This document shows positions 23,969 through 31,806 of a stretch of DNA of 64,000 bases, piece by piece. The translations under genes were made by a program, and so were the position numbers. Position 1 is the stretch's first letter. The number at the start of each line of letters is the position of its first letter. Below the pieces are notes generated by a model. The model was not told the DNA's origin and did no database searches. It saw only the letters and a program-made list of their open reading frames with translations. The stretch is from an uncultured Clostridia bacterium (GTDB lineage: Bacteria; Bacillota; Clostridia; TANB77; CAG-508): positions 62,001 through 126,000 of the forward strand of contig CAKOTK010000002.1 in the NCBI GenBank assembly GCA_934120135.1, in the 5' to 3' direction.

Positions 23969-24995
23969 ATTTCTCAATCCATTTATTTAAAATATTTGTA
24001 GCAATTTCTTTTGTAACATTATCTTTATCAAATAATGGGTTATATTCAACTAAATCAGCTGATTTAATAATATCACTATATTTTGTAATCTCATCTGCTA
24101 AAGCATAAGCCTCTTCCAAATTGATACCATTTTTAGCTGGAATAGAAACACCAGGTGCAACATTAGGATCTATTAAATCTAAATCAAAACTAATATGTAC
24201 TCCGTCAGTTCCGTTTGAAGCAATAGCAAAAGCCTTTTTACAAATTTCTTCAACTCCATATTTTTTAATATCTTCAGTAGAAAATACAGTAACACCTGCA
24301 TCTAATACATTACCCCATTCCCATGGGTCAATATCTCTACCACCAACAATAACAGCATTTTTGAAATTGTAAAATGGACCATCATGAAAATCTGCTAACA
24401 TACTTTTTTCATAATGTGTAGCAACTGCTAAAGGCAAACCGTGTAAGTTACCAGTAACAGAAGTAGGATAGGTATTGAAATCAGCATGTGAATCAAACCA
24501 TATAATTCCCATATTTTTATTTTCTTTTATAGAACCTAAGCTAGAACCAATTGCAACAATGTGGTCTCCACCTACAAGTAAAGGAAATTCACCATCTTGA
24601 ATAACTTTACTAGTTGTGTTATATAGCCTTTCATTAAATTCGTTGATTCCTTCTAAGTTTCTTTTCTCATTTTTTGAATCTAGCGCTTTAACTGCCAAAA
24701 CCAAATTATGCATTTTTGTGTAATATGCATCTTTTTCCTCGTCATTCATATTTTCTTCAAAATGAATTTCATGCATATCTAGTAACAAATCATCAAACTT
24801 TGAAACAAAGCTGTTAATGTCATTAGAATCTGAACTTGAGTTAGATTCTTCGTCTTTTTTGTTACCTTTCAAAACATAATTGTGAGAAATGTTGCTTGAT
24901 TTTAAGTCATTTGTTAGGACTTGTGCTCCAAGCTCAGCACCATCAATTTTTAGACCTAAGTCAGTGCATGCACTTATAATTGATACTTTTTTCAT
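23964..24995 (-). CDS. rocF: Arginase/agmatinase family ureohydrolase
   Basis: 343 residues. The manganese ligands appear in LLVGGDHIVAIGSSLG (His), IIWFDSHADFNT (Asp-x-His-x-Asp) and HISFDLDLIDPNVAPGVS (Asp-x-Asp). These, with LVEYNPLFD near the end, mark the arginase branch, which hydrolyses arginine to ornithine and urea. A roughly 35-residue insertion (KDEESNSSSDSNDINSF) lies near the N-terminus. It stands alone on the minus strand with no arginine genes beside it, so the exact substrate within the family is less certain. Confidence 0.87.
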   Translation of the reverse strand: MKKVSIISACTDLGLKIDGAELGAQVLTNDLKSSNISHNYVLKGNKKDEESNSSSDSNDINSFVSKFDDLLLDMHEIHFEENMNDEEKDAYYTKMHNLVLAVKALDSKNEKRNLEGINEFNERLYNTTSKVIQDGEFPLLVGGDHIVAIGSSLGSIKENKNMGIIWFDSHADFNTYPTSVTGNLHGLPLAVATHYEKSMLADFHDGPFYNFKNAVIVGGRDIDPWEWGNVLDAGVTVFSTEDIKKYGVEEICKKAFAIASNGTDGVHISFDLDLIDPNVAPGVSIPAKNGINLEEAYALADEITKYSDIIKSADLVEYNPLFDKDNVTKEIATNILNKWIEKF

Positions 24996-25107
24996 TTTAA
25001 ACCCTTCTTTAAACTTTTACTAACATGATGATGATAATTATCAAACATCAGAAGCAAAACAAATTATACCAATAAGCTACAAAAAAGTCTAGAGTTTTGA
25101 ATAAAAA

Positions 25108-25131
25108 AATCCTCCTTTTCAGGAGAATTTT
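25108..25131 (-). terminator. Terminator of mutS2
   Basis: On the minus strand AAAATTCTCCT pairs with AGGAGGATTTT, followed by T residues. Confidence 0.75.
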
Positions 25132-25133
25132 AA

Positions 25134-27488
25134 TTATTTAATTTCAACTACAGTTACGCCCATTTCACCTTCACCAAAAGTTCCTATACGAAAACTTTTT
25201 ACATGTGGATGCTTTTTCAAAAATGAATGAATGCCTTCACGGAGTTTACCTGTGCCTTTACCATGCACAATTCTAACAGGTGAAATGTTGGCAGATGCAC
25301 AATTGTCTAAATATTTATCAATAACATAAATTGCTTCATCAACATTTTGACCAATAACATTTATTTCCGGAGAAATAACTTTAGCCTTTGAAGATTTTTC
25401 AGTTGTTACTTTACCTGTTGACTTAGAAGCAGTAATATTGCTTGATAATTTTCGTAAGTCTGAAAGTTTAACATTCATTTTCATACTACCAACTTGAACT
25501 TGTACTTCGTTAGACTTATTTACAACATTTCCAAGTATAATGCCATTTGTGCCAAGAGACGATATATATACATTTAATCCATCTTTTATATCATTTTCAC
25601 TTATAGCTTCAAAGCTATTATCTTGTTCACTATAGTGAACAGAATTTATATCCCTTATTTTATCATTTAATTTATTTCTTAAATTGTTAGCTTGTTTTAA
25701 GTCTACAGAAGAGCTAAGTTCGTGAATGATTTCAGTAGCTTCTTCTTTAGCAGAAAGTAAAATATCTCTAGCCTCTAATTTTGCGTCTTCAAGCATTTTG
25801 GCTCTTTTTTCTAAAACATCATCTTGCTTTTTTTCTAAACTTTTTCTTAGAATTTCAACTTGTCTTAAATTCTTTTCATTTTCTTCTACTTGTTTTTCTA
25901 CTTTCAATTTATTATCATAAATATTTTTCAATAATTCTTCAATTGAAACTTTATCTTCTTTTAAATGAGTATTTGCTACACTCAAAATTTGATCATCTAA
26001 ACCTAATTTTTTACTAATAGCAAAGGCATTGCTTTTACCGGGAATACCAACTAATAGCTTATATGTAGGCTTTAAATTTTCTATATCAAATTCAAAACTT
26101 GCATTTTCAAAACCATCTGTAACTAATGCAAATTCCTTTAATTCTTGATAATGAGTAGTACAGCAAACCAAAGCATTAATGCTTTTTAAATAACTTAAAA
26201 TACTAATTGCAAGTGCAGCACCTTCTACAGGGTCTGTACCAGAACCAAGTTCGTCTAATAGTATTAGGCTATTATCATTAGCTCTTTTAGTAATCTCTAC
26301 AATGTTTTTCATATGAGCAGAAAAAGTACTAAGTGACTCTTGAATACTTTGCTCATCACCAATATCAGCAAAAATGTATGTGAATACGCAGATATTACTT
26401 CCTTCACTACATGGAATAGGAATACCTGAATACGCCATAAGAAGCAATAGACCAAGAGTTTTTAAGGCAACAGTTTTACCGCCAGTATTAGGGCCAGTTA
26501 TTAAAAGAGAAACATAGTCTTTTCCTAAGCCAATGTTTATAGGTACAACTTTATCCCTATCAATTAAAGGATGTCTTGCTTTATGCAAATCTACAAATTT
26601 TTCTTTATTAAGAATAGGTGTGATACCATTGATTTCTATGCCAAAATGTGCTTTGGCAAAAATCAAGTCAATGTTAGCAATTAAATTTAAGTCATTGTCT
26701 AATTCTGTAGTATAGGCATATAAAGAAGCGGATAACTGATGCAATATTTTTTCAATTTCCAAGTCTTCCTCAATTTTTATATGATTGATTTTGTTATTTA
26801 AATCAAATATACTAGTTGGTTCAATGTATAAAGTCGATCCACTGCTAGAAGTATCATGAACAAAGCCTTTTATGTAGCTTCTGTATTCCTCTTTAACAGG
26901 AATAACATAACGATTATTACGAATAGTAACAATTGGTTCCATTATATATTTAGTATAAGTGCTAGAATGAATATAGCTATTTAATTTATCTTTAACTTCT
27001 TGTTCCAAACTTTTTCTATTTCTTCTTAAACTAGAAAGCTTTTTTGAAGCATTATCAGCAATAGTACTTTCGTCAATAATTTTGTCAAAAATACTTTTTT
27101 CAATTGAAGGATTAGAGTATAAAAGGGTAAAGTACTTTTCTAAATTTATAAAAGAAGATGTGTTATTATCATAAAAATACTCTTTTAATTCTCTTGCAAT
27201 TTTTAAAAGCATACCAATATTAAGCAATCCTTTTATAGACAAAGTTTGATTGCTTTTTAATATTTTAATATATTTTTCTAATTCGTCAGTTTCATAAAAA
27301 GGTGGAGTTCCTTTTTGGTGTAAAAGAGTATCAGCTTCTTTAGTTTCATTAAGTAAAACATCAACTAATTCAAAGCTAAAACTAGGTTTTAAACTGTCAC
27401 ACAAATTTTTACCTAAATATGTTTTACAATGTTTCTCTAAAACATCAATAATTTCATTATATTCTAATTTATTTAAAATCGCTTCCAT
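25134..27488 (-). CDS. mutS2: Endonuclease MutS2 (Smr domain, ribosome-rescue/recombination ATPase)
   Basis: 784 residues from ATG 27488, behind GTGAGG. Coiled N-terminal core, Walker A LLITGPNTGGKTVALKTLG, Walker B LILLDELGSGTDPVEGAALA, a His switch in CCTTHYQELKEFAL, a long coiled coil (VEKQVEENEKNLRQVEILRKS) and a C-terminal Smr domain (VRIVHGKGTGKLREGIHSFL, HPHVKSFRIGTFGEGEMGVT). MutS2 suppresses homologous recombination in some bacteria and senses collided ribosomes in B. subtilis. The length and domain set are complete. Confidence 0.95.
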   Translation of the reverse strand: MEAILNKLEYNEIIDVLEKHCKTYLGKNLCDSLKPSFSFELVDVLLNETKEADTLLHQKGTPPFYETDELEKYIKILKSNQTLSIKGLLNIGMLLKIARELKEYFYDNNTSSFINLEKYFTLLYSNPSIEKSIFDKIIDESTIADNASKKLSSLRRNRKSLEQEVKDKLNSYIHSSTYTKYIMEPIVTIRNNRYVIPVKEEYRSYIKGFVHDTSSSGSTLYIEPTSIFDLNNKINHIKIEEDLEIEKILHQLSASLYAYTTELDNDLNLIANIDLIFAKAHFGIEINGITPILNKEKFVDLHKARHPLIDRDKVVPINIGLGKDYVSLLITGPNTGGKTVALKTLGLLLLMAYSGIPIPCSEGSNICVFTYIFADIGDEQSIQESLSTFSAHMKNIVEITKRANDNSLILLDELGSGTDPVEGAALAISILSYLKSINALVCCTTHYQELKEFALVTDGFENASFEFDIENLKPTYKLLVGIPGKSNAFAISKKLGLDDQILSVANTHLKEDKVSIEELLKNIYDNKLKVEKQVEENEKNLRQVEILRKSLEKKQDDVLEKRAKMLEDAKLEARDILLSAKEEATEIIHELSSSVDLKQANNLRNKLNDKIRDINSVHYSEQDNSFEAISENDIKDGLNVYISSLGTNGIILGNVVNKSNEVQVQVGSMKMNVKLSDLRKLSSNITASKSTGKVTTEKSSKAKVISPEINVIGQNVDEAIYVIDKYLDNCASANISPVRIVHGKGTGKLREGIHSFLKKHPHVKSFRIGTFGEGEMGVTVVEIK

Positions 27489-27569
27489 AATTAACCTCAC
27501 ACATCTATTATGTCATAAAATGGATAAAAATACAAGAATGAAAGAAATGTAAATTTTTTACTTATTCAC

Positions 27570-27598
27570 TAGACAAATAGGTAAAAATATACTATACT
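27570..27598 (+). promoter_or_regulatory. Promoter of the small hydrophobic peptide gene
   Basis: TAGACA (27570-27575), 17 bases, TATACT (27593-27598), giving an RNA start near 27605. Confidence 0.6.
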
Positions 27599-27659
27599 AA
27601 ATATTGTAGGAAATGAGAATAAGCAGATGTGGTTTTCCTCCGACAAGGAGGTGAGGCCT

Positions 27660-27782
27660 ATGGTAGAAATACAAGCATTAATTGTAACAATATACATATT
27701 ATATTATTCATTAATTGGAGTAACTATCATAGCGATTGCCTTAATTATAGCGTTAGCAGTAATTTTGAGCAAAAGCAACTAA
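27660..27782 (+). CDS. Small hydrophobic peptide, probable type I toxin
   Basis: A 40-residue peptide, MVEIQALIVTIYILYYSLIG then a second hydrophobic stretch and the basic end ILSKSN: a single membrane span. Its very strong site AAGGAGGTGAGG is paired with CCTCC (27637-27641) just upstream, so the mRNA hides its own start, a common feature of type I toxin mRNAs. A convergent antisense RNA with a perfect promoter is encoded on the other strand and is complementary to this binding site. Toxicity is inferred; the family could be Fst-like or holin-like toxin. Confidence 0.6.
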   Translation: MVEIQALIVTIYILYYSLIGVTIIAIALIIALAVILSKSN

Positions 27783-27788
27783 ACCAAT

Positions 27789-27878
27789 AAAAAAGACACA
27801 TCTGTAAAACTTTCCCAAGTTAGATGTGTCAAAACACTATCAAGGAGGTTGACCACGTTTGTGGTTTCTCCATTTCCT
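27789..27878 (-). ncRNA. Convergent antisense RNA, probable type I antitoxin
   Basis: The minus strand has TTGACA (27913-27908), 17 bases, TATAAT (27890-27885), a perfect promoter, and ends in a stem GACACATCT/AGATGTGTC (27830-27795) followed by six T. The roughly 90-base RNA contains ACCTCCTTG, complementary to CAAGGAGGT at the toxin start, and GGAGAAACCACA, nearly complementary to TGTGGTTTTCCTCC in the toxin leader. This two-repeat, convergent layout is that of the Fst/par family of type I systems. Confidence 0.65.
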
Positions 27879-27895
27879 ATGTTTATTATACACAG

Positions 27896-27922
27896 ATAAT
27901 ACAAATTTGTCAAATGATTTTT
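27896..27922 (+). repeat. 27-bp direct repeat bracketing pilin cassette 2, left copy
   Basis: ATAATACAAATTTGTC continuing AAATGATTTTT matches 29756-29782 with one mismatch (A for G at the fourth base). It overlaps the -35 and spacer of the antisense promoter. Confidence 0.85.
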
Positions 27923-27947
27923 TAGTAATAAAAATATGAAAAAACTA

Positions 27948-27976
27948 TTGAAAATAAAAAGATGTTATAGTATTAT
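27948..27976 (+). promoter_or_regulatory. Promoter of pilin cassette 2
   Basis: TTGAAA (27948-27953), 17 bases, TATTAT (27971-27976). Confidence 0.6.
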
Positions 27977-28021
27977 AAATACATAATAAATCCAAAAGAA
28001 AAGTAGAAAGAGGCACAAAAT

Positions 28022-28084
28022 ATGGAAGAAGCTAAAACTATTGCAGGAGTAGAGAGAGAGAGAGAGAGAGAGCCACAATATTAA
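28022..28084 (+). CDS. Leader peptide with Glu-Arg run, cassette 2
   Basis: 20 codons: MEEAKTIAGV followed by EREREREPQY, behind GAAAGAGG. The GA run at 28052-28072 is again ten GA plus G. AAGCTAA lies at 28029-28035 inside codons 3-5. Residues 2 and 3 are Glu here but Arg-Lys or Lys-Lys in the other cassettes, showing that the frame and the Glu-Arg run are kept while other positions drift. Confidence 0.65.
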   Translation: MEEAKTIAGVEREREREPQY

Positions 28085-28096
28085 TAAATAATAACC

Positions 28097-28174
28097 AAGC
28101 TAAGAAATTAGCTTTATTAAGCATATATAAGACAGGCTATAAGTATGAAAATACTTAAATGACCTGTCTTTTTT
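28097..28174 (+). promoter_or_regulatory. Hairpin and terminator of the leader attenuator, cassette 2
   Basis: AAGCTAA (28097-28103), GAAA, TTAGCTT (28108-28114), then a stem with outer arms AGACAGG (28130-28136) and CCTGTCT (28163-28169), an inner AGTAT/ATACT, and six T. In cassettes 1 and 2 the sequence after the hairpin also offers GCTT/AAGC as an alternative small stem. Confidence 0.7.
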
Positions 28175-28226
28175 GTGATGTTAAAGTGCTTCTTTTGAAA
28201 ATAAAAAATAGAAGGAGGGGAAAGAT

Positions 28227-29657
28227 ATGGATTTTAAAAATTTAATAAAAAAGAAAGGAGAAAATGAAATGCAATTAAATTCAAAATTAACAAGGAATGA
28301 AGAACAAAGTGGTATTACTTTAATAGCTTTGGTGGTAACTATTGTAGTATTGCTAATTTTAGCAGGAGTAAGCATTAATGCACTATTTGGAAATAGTGGA
28401 ATAATAGAAAAAGCAAAAGATGCACAAAACAGAATGAATAACGCACAAGAGAGCGATTTAAATGCATTAAATGACTTAGATAAATGGATAAATAACCAAA
28501 TAAATGGAACAACAGGCGGAGGTACAACTGGTGGAGATGACAATCCACCAACCAGTGATTTGCCAAGTGTAGCAAATGAAACAACACCATATTATCCAGA
28601 TGAAACATTTACAAAAGAAGAAGGAACAAACTTAGATAATGGATTAGTAATAAAAGATTCAATAGGAAATGAATATGTATGGATAGAGGTACCAAAAAGT
28701 CTATATGCAAATAGTAGTTATAACACAGAAACAACAACAGGAGACAAAAAACCATCAAGTTCAACAGAATATGATAAAATAGAATATTGCTTGCATAAAT
28801 ATACAGATTATTATAGAAGAAACAGTAGTGGAACATTAACAAGTTATACAGACGAATATCCTTCAAACAAAGTAGATGCAGGAACAGGATTAACAAGTAC
28901 ACAATATACAGAATTAAAACAAAAAATGTTAAAAAGTGTATATGAAAATGGAGGCTTTTGGATAGGAAGATATGAAGCTGGAATAACAACAAATAGAACT
29001 TCGAAAGATGAAGAGATAACAGCAGCTCCATTATCAAAAGCAGGAACAGTAGAAAATGCAGTATATCCATATACTTATGTAACATGTAGTCAAGCACAAA
29101 CGTTAGCAAGTCAATTATCAACAGGAAAAAGTTATACAAGTAGTTTAATGTATGGAGTACAATGGGATTTAGTAATGAAACATATAGAAGTAAAAGAAGT
29201 AGCAAAAGGAACAGCTTTAGCAACAATACAAAGTGCATTAAGAAGTGATAGTACAAGTTTGGGAAATTATTATAATGCAAGTTTTGAAATAAATAGGGGA
29301 AAATATGCAAAATATGGAGCATTAACTACATGGTATAATTATAATAACGAAAGTGGATTAGCAAATTGTGTAACATATGCAAATGGAACAAGTACAAAAG
29401 TTTCAGCAAGTTCTAGTAACGCTATATTATTAACCACAGGAGCAAGTGATGAATGTAAAAAAATGAATATATATGACCTGGCAGGAAATGTATGGGAGTG
29501 GACGTTAGAATATACCGCTAATACCCTCAGTCCTTGTGCTATTAGGGGTGGCCGTTACTTCTTCAATGGCTCTAACTATACAGCTTCTCGCCGTGACGGC
29601 AACGATACGACTTACAGCGGCAACAGCATTGGTTTTAGGCCCTCACTTTACAAGTAG
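28227..29657 (+). CDS. Pilin-like protein with an FGE/C-type-lectin-like C-terminal domain
   Basis: 476 residues from ATG 28227 behind GGAGGGG; ATG 28269, with its own GGAG, would remove 14 residues. The prepilin signal is SG before ITLIALVVTIVVLLILAG with Ala at +5, followed by the DAQNRM stem and a Gly/Thr linker (NGTTGGGTTGGDD). The rest, from about residue 130, has YVWIEVPKS, GFWIGRYEAG, DLAGNVWEWTLEY and the end IRGGRYFF...SIGFRPSL, the formylglycine-generating-enzyme/C-type-lectin fold. Such domains are common ligand-binding tails and are frequent targets of diversity-generating retroelements. The last 53 residues differ sharply in base composition. Surface display by pilus or membrane is inferred. 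Confidence 0.8.
   Translation: MDFKNLIKKKGENEMQLNSKLTRNEEQSGITLIALVVTIVVLLILAGVSINALFGNSGIIEKAKDAQNRMNNAQESDLNALNDLDKWINNQINGTTGGGTTGGDDNPPTSDLPSVANETTPYYPDETFTKEEGTNLDNGLVIKDSIGNEYVWIEVPKSLYANSSYNTETTTGDKKPSSSTEYDKIEYCLHKYTDYYRRNSSGTLTSYTDEYPSNKVDAGTGLTSTQYTELKQKMLKSVYENGGFWIGRYEAGITTNRTSKDEEITAAPLSKAGTVENAVYPYTYVTCSQAQTLASQLSTGKSYTSSLMYGVQWDLVMKHIEVKEVAKGTALATIQSALRSDSTSLGNYYNASFEINRGKYAKYGALTTWYNYNNESGLANCVTYANGTSTKVSASSSNAILLTTGASDECKKMNIYDLAGNVWEWTLEYTANTLSPCAIRGGRYFFNGSNYTASRRDGNDTTYSGNSIGFRPSLYK
29500..29657 (+). other. Candidate retroelement variable region at the end of pilin 2
   Basis: Hand counts give 45% and 55% GC in two 60-base blocks (29521-29640) against 33% just upstream (29401-29460). 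Codons change from A-ending to mostly C/T-ending: GGC CGT TAC TTC TTC, then GAC GGC AAC, TAC AGC GGC AAC AGC. Many are one or two changes at positions 1-2 from AAC, as produced by adenine mutagenesis. It ends with IGFRPSL, typical of variable-region proteins. The template is not in the window. Confidence 0.5.
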
Positions 29658-29669
29658 TAGCACTGACCA

Positions 29670-29686
29670 CTGGTTCATTGAACCAG
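29670..29686 (+). promoter_or_regulatory. Perfect hairpin just downstream of the candidate variable region
   Basis: CTGGTTC, ATT loop, GAACCAG: a 7-bp stem 12 bases past the pilin 2 stop, without a T run, so not a terminator. DNA hairpins of this size directly downstream of the variable region enhance target recognition in the Bordetella phage retroelement. Confidence 0.5.
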
Positions 29687-29755
29687 AAAAAATGAATAAA
29701 TACGATGTTAGCGCTAATGCGTTTAACACGTACTTTAGAAAATCAAAGAATGAGC

Positions 29756-29782
29756 ATAGTACAAATTTGTCAAATGATTTTT
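29756..29782 (+). repeat. 27-bp direct repeat bracketing pilin cassette 2, right copy
   Basis: Matches 27896-27922 with one mismatch. Here TTGACA on the minus strand is kept but no TATAAT follows, so it looks like a duplicated piece of the antisense promoter. The 69 bases to its left (29687-29755) hold no gene I recognise. Confidence 0.85.
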
Positions 29783-29792
29783 GCAAAAACAC

Positions 29793-29821
29793 TTGCAATT
29801 GTTGGAAAAGTAGGGTATAAT
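29793..29821 (+). promoter_or_regulatory. Promoter of the rimP-nusA-infB operon
   Basis: TTGCAA (29793-29798), 17 bases, TATAAT (29816-29821). Confidence 0.7.
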
Positions 29822-29843
29822 AATAACTGCATAACAAATTACT

Positions 29844-29872
29844 AGAAGAGTGGGAACAAATCCCACTCTTCT
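29844..29872 (+). promoter_or_regulatory. Leader hairpin of the rimP operon
   Basis: AGAAGAGTGGGA and TCCCACTCTTCT form a perfect 12-bp stem with an ACAAA loop, 24 bases before rimP and with no T run. It is a likely control or processing site; hairpins of this kind recur upstream of rimP in Firmicutes. Confidence 0.7.
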
Positions 29873-29895
29873 ATCATGAAGAAGGGGATTATGTA

Positions 29896-30390
29896 ATGGA
29901 AGAAAAAATAGAAGCTTTGATTGGCAAAACAATTGAAGAATTAGGCTATGAGCTATATGACGTTATTTACGAAAAAGAAGCACAAGACTATTATTTACGT
30001 ATCTTTATAGATACACCTGAAGGAATTAGCCTAGATGACTGTGAAAAAGTAAATGATACAATAAACCCTATACTAGACGAAGCAAACTATATAAAAGACC
30101 AATACTTTTTAGAAGTTTCTTCACCAGGAGTTGAAAGAAGATTAAGAAAAGATAAACACTTTGAAGCAAGTATAGGTCAAGAAGTTGAGGTTAGCCTATA
30201 TAGTCCAATATCATTAAAACCAGAAGAAACTACTGAAAAAAAGAAAAAAGGTAATAAAAACACTACTAAAAATATTTCAGGAATTTTAAAAAGTTTTAAT
30301 AAAGAAAATATAACATTAGAAATAGAACAAGAAGAAATAACAATTGATCGAAAAAACATATCAAATATAAAAATAAAATTTAATTGGTAA
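29896..30390 (+). CDS. rimP: Ribosome maturation factor RimP
   Basis: 164 residues: LGYELYDVIYEKEAQDYYLRIFIDTPEGISLDDCEKVNDTI and YFLEVSSPGVERRLRKDKHF are the family signatures; a Lys-rich insert (EETTEKKKKGNKNTTKN) precedes the C-terminal SH3-like part. RimP binds the 30S head and helps S12/S19 assembly. It heads the conserved operon with nusA and infB, 20 bases ahead of nusA. Confidence 0.93.
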   Translation: MEEKIEALIGKTIEELGYELYDVIYEKEAQDYYLRIFIDTPEGISLDDCEKVNDTINPILDEANYIKDQYFLEVSSPGVERRLRKDKHFEASIGQEVEVSLYSPISLKPEETTEKKKKGNKNTTKNISGILKSFNKENITLEIEQEEITIDRKNISNIKIKFNW

Positions 30391-30410
30391 TAAGGGAGGA
30401 ATTTAAAAAA

Positions 30411-31523
30411 ATGAAAAAGAAAGTAAGTGTACTTGCAATTGACAGCACAGAACTAATGATGGCATTAGAGGAGCTTGAAAAAGATAAAGGAATAAAAAAA
30501 GAAGCAATATTAGAATCAATAGAAACAGCTTTAGTAACAGCATATAAAAGAAACTTTGACTCAGAAGAAAATGTTAAAGTTACTATGGATGGAAAAACAG
30601 GTGAAATACACATATATGCTGTAAAAGATGTAGTAGAAGAAGTTGAAAATCCTAATACACAAATTTTATTAGCAGATGCTAAAAATATAGACAGTAAATT
30701 ATTAGTTGGAGACAAAGCAGAAATAGAGCTAATGCCAAAGAACTTTGGTAGAATTGCTGCTCAAACTGCAAAACAAATTATAGTACAAAAAATTAGAGAA
30801 GAATCTAGAAACTTAGTATTTGACGAGTTCAATGAAAGAAAAGGAGAAATAGTTTCTGGTATAGTTCAAAAAGCAGATGGAAATATAGTTGTATTAGATT
30901 TAGGAAAATTAGAAGCTGTTATGCCAGCAAAAGAGCAAATTCCAACTGAACATTATCATGTAAATGACAAAATTAGAGCCTATGTTATGAATGTAGAAAA
31001 AGGCTTAAAAGGTTCTCCTCAAGTTACTGTTTCAAGAGCTTGTAGTGATTTTGTTAGAAAATTATTTGAACTTGAAATTCCTGAAATTTATGAAGGAGTT
31101 ATTGAGATAAAAAGTGTATCAAGAGATGCAGGAAATAGAAGCAAAGTTGCAGTATATTCACCAAATGAAAACATTGACCCAGTTGGTTCATGTGTTGGTC
31201 AAAAAGGAATTCGTATTCAAAACATTATAAATGAATTAAACGGAGAAAAAATTGATGTTATTGAGTGGAATGCAGATCCAGCAATATACATTTCAGCAGC
31301 ATTATTACCAGCACAAGTTATGGCAGTTGATGCACATGAAGAAGAAAAATTTGCACAAGTAATTGTACCAGATGATCAATTATCATTAGCAATAGGTAAA
31401 TCTGGTCAAAATGCTAGATTAGCAGCAAGATTAACAGGATGGAAAATAGACATCAAGAGTGAAACTCAATTTAGAGAAATGTTAGCTAAACAACAAGAAG
31501 AAACAGAAGAAGTAGAAGAATAA
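30411..31523 (+). CDS. nusA: Transcription termination/antitermination factor NusA
   Basis: 370 residues from ATG 30411, behind GGGAGGA. N-terminal RNA polymerase-binding domain (ELMMALEELEKDKGIKKEAILESIETAL), S1 domain (GEIVSGIVQKADGNIVVLDLGKLEAVMP), then KH1 (DPVGSCVGQKGIRIQNIINEL, with DVIEWNADP) and KH2 (LSLAIGKSGQNARLAARLTGWKIDIKS). It lacks the acidic repeats of E. coli NusA, as usual for Firmicutes. It controls pausing and termination and could act on the terminators found in this window. Confidence 0.96.
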   Translation: MKKKVSVLAIDSTELMMALEELEKDKGIKKEAILESIETALVTAYKRNFDSEENVKVTMDGKTGEIHIYAVKDVVEEVENPNTQILLADAKNIDSKLLVGDKAEIELMPKNFGRIAAQTAKQIIVQKIREESRNLVFDEFNERKGEIVSGIVQKADGNIVVLDLGKLEAVMPAKEQIPTEHYHVNDKIRAYVMNVEKGLKGSPQVTVSRACSDFVRKLFELEIPEIYEGVIEIKSVSRDAGNRSKVAVYSPNENIDPVGSCVGQKGIRIQNIINELNGEKIDVIEWNADPAIYISAALLPAQVMAVDAHEEEKFAQVIVPDDQLSLAIGKSGQNARLAARLTGWKIDIKSETQFREMLAKQQEETEEVEE

Positions 31524-31540
31524 AAAAGGAAGTGAACATT

Positions 31541-31804
31541 TTGAAAAAGATACCTACTCGTACTTGCATTGGATGCGGAGAACAAAAGCCTAAAAATGAG
31601 CTTATACGTATTGTAAAAAATCAAACAGGAGAAATAAAAGTTGACAAAATAGGTAAATTATCAGGTAGAGGCGCATATATATGTGATAATTCAGAATGTT
31701 TAGAAAAAGCAATACGTTCTAAAAAATTAGAAAAAGCTTTTGAAATGAAAATAGAAGAGAATATTTACGAAGATTTGAAAAATACTATAAATCAAGGAGT
31801 ATAG
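31541..31804 (+). CDS. ylxR: YlxR family RNA-binding protein
   Basis: 87 residues from TTG 31541 (AAGGAAGTG upstream); GTG 31532 is an alternative three codons earlier but overlaps that site. RTCIGCGEQKPKNELIRIVKN and GRGAYICDNSECLEKAI are the diagnostic DUF448 motifs. The protein binds RNA and has been linked to RNase P and nucleoid functions. It lies between nusA and ylxQ in the standard order. Confidence 0.9.
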   Translation: MKKIPTRTCIGCGEQKPKNELIRIVKNQTGEIKVDKIGKLSGRGAYICDNSECLEKAIRSKKLEKAFEMKIEENIYEDLKNTINQGV

Positions 31805-31806
31805 AT

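Noticed and set aside
28609..29322. 237-codon minus-strand ORF under pilin 2
   Set aside because: Leu/His/Tyr-rich shadow of the A-rich pilin coding strand; no start signal.
29692..29820. Small ORF after pilin 2 (MNKYDVSANAF...)
   Set aside because: It has no ribosome binding site of its own, crosses the direct repeat and the rimP promoter, and resembles no protein I know.
27500..29900. Diversity-generating retroelement encoded here
   Set aside because: No reverse transcriptase motif, Avd-like gene or template repeat found; only candidate targets are present.
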